A DNA stretch of 41,930 nt, taken from Paracoccaceae bacterium. GTDB taxonomy: Bacteria > Pseudomonadota > Alphaproteobacteria > Rhodobacterales > Rhodobacteraceae. Below are positions 37,796 through 41,930 of the stretch, piece by piece. The position numbers were made by a program, and so were the translations under genes. The notes beneath the pieces were generated by a model, which was given only the letters and a program-made list of their open reading frames with translations, was not told the DNA's origin and did not search any database. Position 1 is the stretch's first letter. Each line of letters begins with the position of its first letter. Location: assembly GCA_030066175.1 (NCBI GenBank), contig JASJCC010000006.1, positions 1-41,930 on the forward strand. The letters are read 5' to 3'.

Positions 37796-38944
37796 ATGGA
37801 TAGGGAAACCGAACTCAGCCTAATCAGGGAAATCATCGGCCTCGCCGAGCAGAAATCGACGCATTTGGACATGTCGGTCACCCACTCCCCTATTTCGCGC
37901 TATGCCAGCCCCGAGCGGTTCGAGCGCGAGATGGCGATGATCTTTCGCCGTAAGCCTGTGGTCGCCGCTCATAGTTCTGAATTGCAGGGCGAGAATGCCT
38001 TTGTTGCCCGCAATTTCATGGGTTTGCCGCTTCTCCTGACTCGTGACGCCGAGGGCAAAGCCCACGCGTTTCTGAACGTCTGCCGCCATCGCGGTGCGAA
38101 ATTGGAACGCGACACCGCAGGCTGCAAGCGCGTCTTCACGTGCCCCTATCATGCATGGAGCTGGACCAACCAAGGCCAGTTGCGTGCGGTACCGCAAGAG
38201 GCGCAGGGGTTTCCCGATCTGCCCCGGGCCGAGCGCGGCCTGCGGCGCCTTCCCGTGGCCGAGGCATACGGGTTCATCTGGATCATCGCCAACCCCGAAG
38301 CCGCCGAAATGCCGGATATCGACGCATGGTTGAGCGGTCTCGCCAGTGATTTTGACTGGATGGGGCTGGCCGACCACCGGATCGCCGTTGTCGAGACCTT
38401 TGAGATCAAAGCCAACTGGAAGGTTCTGGTGGAAGGTGGGCTAGAGGCCTATCATTTCCGTGTCGCCCACAAAAACACGATCGCGCCGCACTTCCCCGAC
38501 AACCTTATGTCCTATCGGCAATTCGGCCATCACATGCGGGGCGTTCTGCCCCGCAACGCAATGGCGGACTTGCACAGCGTACCGGAAAGCGATTGGCAGA
38601 TCCGCAGAGATGCGAACCTTCTCTATACCTTGCTGCCCAACATTCAAATGCTCGTCCAGCAGGATCATTTCATGTGGTTCCACTTCGAACCGGTCTCGGT
38701 CGATACAACACGCTTCCGGATGGCCACAACTGTCCCCAACAGCGCGCCCCAGAACGACGAGATGGAAGCCCATTGGCGTAGAAACCAAAAGATCACTGTC
38801 ACCGCGCTCATGGAAGACTTCGAATTGGGCGAAGAGATCCAGGCCGGTTTTGCGTCACGCGGGAACCCAAGCCATCTTTTTGGCCGCTTCGAAGGCGCGC
38901 TGAACCGGTTCAACCTGGCCGTGGAAGAGATGATTGCGGGATAG
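37796..38944 (+). CDS. Rieske non-heme iron oxygenase alpha subunit
   Basis: Rieske CRHRGA…CPYHAW (CXH…CX2H); mononuclear iron site NWKVLVEGGLEAYHFRVAH and MEDFELGEEIQ. Confidence 0.94.
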   Translation: MDRETELSLIREIIGLAEQKSTHLDMSVTHSPISRYASPERFEREMAMIFRRKPVVAAHSSELQGENAFVARNFMGLPLLLTRDAEGKAHAFLNVCRHRGAKLERDTAGCKRVFTCPYHAWSWTNQGQLRAVPQEAQGFPDLPRAERGLRRLPVAEAYGFIWIIANPEAAEMPDIDAWLSGLASDFDWMGLADHRIAVVETFEIKANWKVLVEGGLEAYHFRVAHKNTIAPHFPDNLMSYRQFGHHMRGVLPRNAMADLHSVPESDWQIRRDANLLYTLLPNIQMLVQQDHFMWFHFEPVSVDTTRFRMATTVPNSAPQNDEMEAHWRRNQKITVTALMEDFELGEEIQAGFASRGNPSHLFGRFEGALNRFNLAVEEMIAG

Positions 38945-39062
38945 CGAACCGGGAACGCGGATCATGAGCTTTCAGAAGGGCCGCATTGCTTTCGCATTGC
39001 GTATTTGACCGGACCGTCACAAGTGCAATCCAACGAATATGCGGCGACTCGGTTCTTAGATA

Positions 39063-39671
39063 TCAATCCGTTTTGGTCGGCGGCAAAAACGCTGCACCAA
39101 CAAGGTGCAGGTAGTCATCTTCCGAAACCGTAATCTCTGTTTTGTCGGCTTTGCCATCAAGCGCCAGGAAGGAATGACCGTGCACCGCGCACCATAGCGC
39201 ATAAGCGCGGGCGTTCACCGCCGGATCGTCCTGCGAACGGCCCATATGTTCGGCGACAACGCGAATAACGATCGCGAACTTACCGCGTCCTTCCTCGGTC
39301 AGCTTGGGCGCTTCGATACGGGAGCCCGCCATCCCGAACATCAGCGCAAAAATTCCCGGCTCGCTGCGGGCAAAGTCGATATAGGATTTGCCCAGCGCGA
39401 CGATGCGTTCCGGATCACCGGCCGGATAAGCGTCGGCTGCGGCTTGCATGGCCTCCCCCATCCGCCGCATGCCAGACAGGATCACTTCATGCAGGATCTC
39501 TTCGCGATCCTTGAAATGCTTGTAGGGCGCTGCGGTGCTGACTCCGGCCGACCGACAGGCTTCGGCAATCGACCAACCATCGGGCCCATGGCTTTCGATC
39601 AGTTGGCGGACTGACTCAACCAACTGCTCTTTCAGATCACCATGGTGGTATTTCTTTTTCTTTTCGATCAA
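39063..39671 (-). CDS. TetR/AcrR-family regulator (TTG start likely)
   Basis: YHHGDLKEQLVESVRQLIESHGPDGWSIAEACRSAGVSTAAPYKHFKDREEILHEVI. Confidence 0.93.
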   Translation of the reverse strand: MIEKKKKYHHGDLKEQLVESVRQLIESHGPDGWSIAEACRSAGVSTAAPYKHFKDREEILHEVILSGMRRMGEAMQAAADAYPAGDPERIVALGKSYIDFARSEPGIFALMFGMAGSRIEAPKLTEEGRGKFAIVIRVVAEHMGRSQDDPAVNARAYALWCAVHGHSFLALDGKADKTEITVSEDDYLHLVGAAFLPPTKTD

Positions 39672-39718
39672 CGCCTTATCAGCCTCATGTTAGTATCACA
39701 AACATTTTTCTTTGACTT

Positions 39719-39735
39719 TGTTAGCGGTACTAACA
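39719..39735. promoter_or_regulatory. Candidate TetR operator TGTTAG-CGGTA-CTAACA
   Basis: 6-bp-arm inverted repeat in the divergent TetR/RND intergenic region; further GTTAG/CTAAC words nearby. Confidence 0.55.
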
Positions 39736-39780
39736 TATGTGAGAGACGCTAACTTCGCAAGCTTTGACACAGGTTTTGCC

Positions 39781-40950
39781 ATGGATACCCCAGATCAGAA
39801 ACCCGCGCGAACTCTTTGGACACGTATGTTGTTGAGCGCGGGGCGGACCGCGCTGACGTTGACACTGGTGGCAGGTGCAGCAGGCACCGGCATCGCCGGA
39901 TACTCAGCTCTATCGGTGCGCGCATCCGAGGCGGAAAGTCCTGCGCCTGCCCCGCGGACAGTGGTATCGCCCGAAATGCTGCGGATCGAAAGCTCTGTCA
40001 CGCTGCCACGCCGCTTCACCGGACAATTTGAGGCGGCACAAGAGGTGGCACTCGGTTTCGAAGAAGGCGGCACCATCGAAGCGGTTTGGGTACGCGAAGG
40101 CGACGCGGTGCATGCAGGCACGATCATCGCCAGGCTCGACACCCGGCTGCTTGACGCAGAGCGCACGCGCCTGCTGGCGTCACAAGCGGCCCTAGCGGCG
40201 CAGGCCGAACTGGCGCGGCGCACGAATGACCGACAGGCCGCGCTCGTAGCCGAAGGTCACGTGACGCAGCAGAGGCTCGACGAAACCTCTCTACAGCTCG
40301 CACAGCTCGAGGCGTCGCTGAGCGAAATCGATGCCGCCATCGCCGCACTCGATGTCCGGATCTCAAAAACGGTGATCCGGGCGCCTTTCGCGGGGCGCAT
40401 CGGTGCACGGCTATTGGATGACGGCGCGGTCGCTGGTCCGGGCGCCGGTGTGGTGACCCTGCTCGAAGCCGGCCCTGCCCGTTTCCGCGTCGCGGTCGAT
40501 CCAGAGCTTGCGGCACGCCTGTTGCCCAATTCAGAAGTAGAGATCGACACCTCAGGACGTGCCCTCTCGGCGCGCCTTGCCGAGCTTGCGCCCGAGCTTG
40601 ATCCCGCAACGCGCAATCAGATCGCCTATTTCGATCTCCTCCCCAGCACCTCCGCGCCACCTGCCCGTACAACAGGCGAGGTGATACTGCCCGACACGCA
40701 AAGCGAGATTGGCGTTTGGGTCCCGCTTTCGGCTTTGCGCCGCGGCCCGCGGGGCGCTTGGACGTTGCTGACGGTAACGAAAGACGATCACGGCATTGCA
40801 ACCGTCGGACAAGAGGCCGCAGAGGTGCTGCATCTTGACGAAAGCCGGGCCTTTGTACGCGGCAGTTTCAGCGATGGCACGCTGTACCTGCCCGGCGGCA
40901 CCCACCGGGTTGTACCCGGCGAGGCGGTGCGCCTTGCGGAGGCGGGCTGA
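39781..40950 (+). CDS. RND efflux system periplasmic adaptor (HlyD/MFP family)
   Basis: N-terminal membrane anchor; RRFTGQFEAAQEVALGFEEGGTIEAVWVREGDAVHAGTIIARLDTRLLDAERTRL; SKTVIRAPFAGRIGARLLDDGAVAGPG. Confidence 0.94.
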   Translation: MDTPDQKPARTLWTRMLLSAGRTALTLTLVAGAAGTGIAGYSALSVRASEAESPAPAPRTVVSPEMLRIESSVTLPRRFTGQFEAAQEVALGFEEGGTIEAVWVREGDAVHAGTIIARLDTRLLDAERTRLLASQAALAAQAELARRTNDRQAALVAEGHVTQQRLDETSLQLAQLEASLSEIDAAIAALDVRISKTVIRAPFAGRIGARLLDDGAVAGPGAGVVTLLEAGPARFRVAVDPELAARLLPNSEVEIDTSGRALSARLAELAPELDPATRNQIAYFDLLPSTSAPPARTTGEVILPDTQSEIGVWVPLSALRRGPRGAWTLLTVTKDDHGIATVGQEAAEVLHLDESRAFVRGSFSDGTLYLPGGTHRVVPGEAVRLAEAG

Positions 40951-41930
40951 TGCGGGGTGCACTTGGATCTCTCACTTGGCGGGAGCCGCGGATCGTCGCT
41001 CTTGCGCTACTTGTGATCATCGCCGCCGGCCTCTCAACGCTTGTCTCGATTGGGCGGCAAGAGGACCCGACGATCACCAATATCTTTGCAACCATCACCA
41101 CCCCGTATCCTGGCGCCGAACCCGCCCGGGTCGAAGCGCTGGTAACCGTCGAAATCGAAGATGCCCTGCGCGAGATCGCCGAGGTCGACGTCATCGAATC
41201 CACCTCTTCCACTGGTATCTCCATCGTGTCGGTAGAGCTGATCGAGACCATCGCCAAGGATCGGATCGAGCAAGTCTGGTCGGAAATCCGCGATGAACTG
41301 GCCGATGCCGCGCAAGGTTTTCCAGACGGCGCGATGGAGCCCGAGTTGGACACCGACGGGGCCGGCGCCTTTGGGGCTATCGTTGCGCTGACGCCAGCGC
41401 GTGCCGAGGTGCCCCAGACACTGATCGGACGCTATGGCGAGGCGCTGGCAGATGTCTTGCGCAACGTGCCTGGCACCAAGCTTGTCGAACTCTACGGCAT
41501 GCCCGACGAAGAAATCACCGTGACGCTTGATGCATCTCGGGCGGCGGCTTTGGGGCTGACCGCCAGCCGGGTCGCACGGGCGGTGCAGGCTGCCGATGCC
41601 AAACTGCGCGCGGGCCAGGTGACCGGCGCCGCCGACGAATTGGTTGTCGAAGTCCAAGGCGAGATCGACAGCCTCGCGCGGCTGACGTCTATCGTGCTCC
41701 GGGAAGGGGCTGATGGCGCGACACTCCGGTTGGGCGATATCGCCAAAGTCGAACGGGGCCCGCGTCTGCCCGCCGCCGAGGCAGCATTGCAGGACGGTCG
41801 ACCCGCAGTGCTTGTCGCAGCAATGCTTGAAGACGGGTTGCAAGTCGATGTTTGGGCGTCCGACATTCGTGACACGCTTGCAGGTTTCGAAACCCAATTG
41901 CCGGGCGGCATGGACCTCGCGCTGGTGTTC
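40950..41930 (+). CDS. RND efflux permease, N-terminal part (truncated by window edge)
   Basis: Overlapping ATG; GRQEDPTITNIFATITTPYPGAEPARVEALVTVEIEDALREIAEVDVIESTSSTGISIVSVEL; open to window end. Confidence 0.93.
   Translation, partial: MRGALGSLTWREPRIVALALLVIIAAGLSTLVSIGRQEDPTITNIFATITTPYPGAEPARVEALVTVEIEDALREIAEVDVIESTSSTGISIVSVELIETIAKDRIEQVWSEIRDELADAAQGFPDGAMEPELDTDGAGAFGAIVALTPARAEVPQTLIGRYGEALADVLRNVPGTKLVELYGMPDEEITVTLDASRAAALGLTASRVARAVQAADAKLRAGQVTGAADELVVEVQGEIDSLARLTSIVLREGADGATLRLGDIAKVERGPRLPAAEAALQDGRPAVLVAAMLEDGLQVDVWASDIRDTLAGFETQLPGGMDLALVF

Overview
High-GC alphaproteobacterial window (gene content and style resemble Rhodobacteraceae; taxonomic inference only), mostly tightly packed metabolic operons. 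From left to right: (i) a minus-strand glycogen operon glgP-glgB-glgC-glgA-glgX (glgX cut by the window edge); (ii) a DUF1036-like secreted protein next to decayed coding sequence; (iii) an AttEFGH-like ABC exporter with a CrtC/AttH lipocalin-like protein; (iv) a membrane protein / MoxR ATPase / VWA-metallopeptidase-like triad; (v) a 9.4-kb minus-strand operon that looks like a complete hydroxyquinol pathway (TfdB-like phenol hydroxylase, intradiol dioxygenase, maleylacetate reductase) with its own branched-chain-type ABC transporter, a divergent LysR regulator and a BKACE (DUF849) enzyme in place of the usual 3-oxoadipate CoA-transferase/thiolase; (vi) a compositionally distinct segment (~27.85-32.8 kb) with a large uncharacterised protein carrying a glycine-zipper-like insert; (vii) a PAS-LuxR regulated thiolase / CoA ligase / SDR set next to a TetR-controlled Rieske oxygenase; (viii) a TetR-controlled RND efflux system (permease truncated). 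The best candidates for new biology are the BKACE-terminated hydroxyquinol route and the 862-aa glycine-zipper protein. No rRNA, tRNA, CRISPR array or intact mobile element was recognised by eye.
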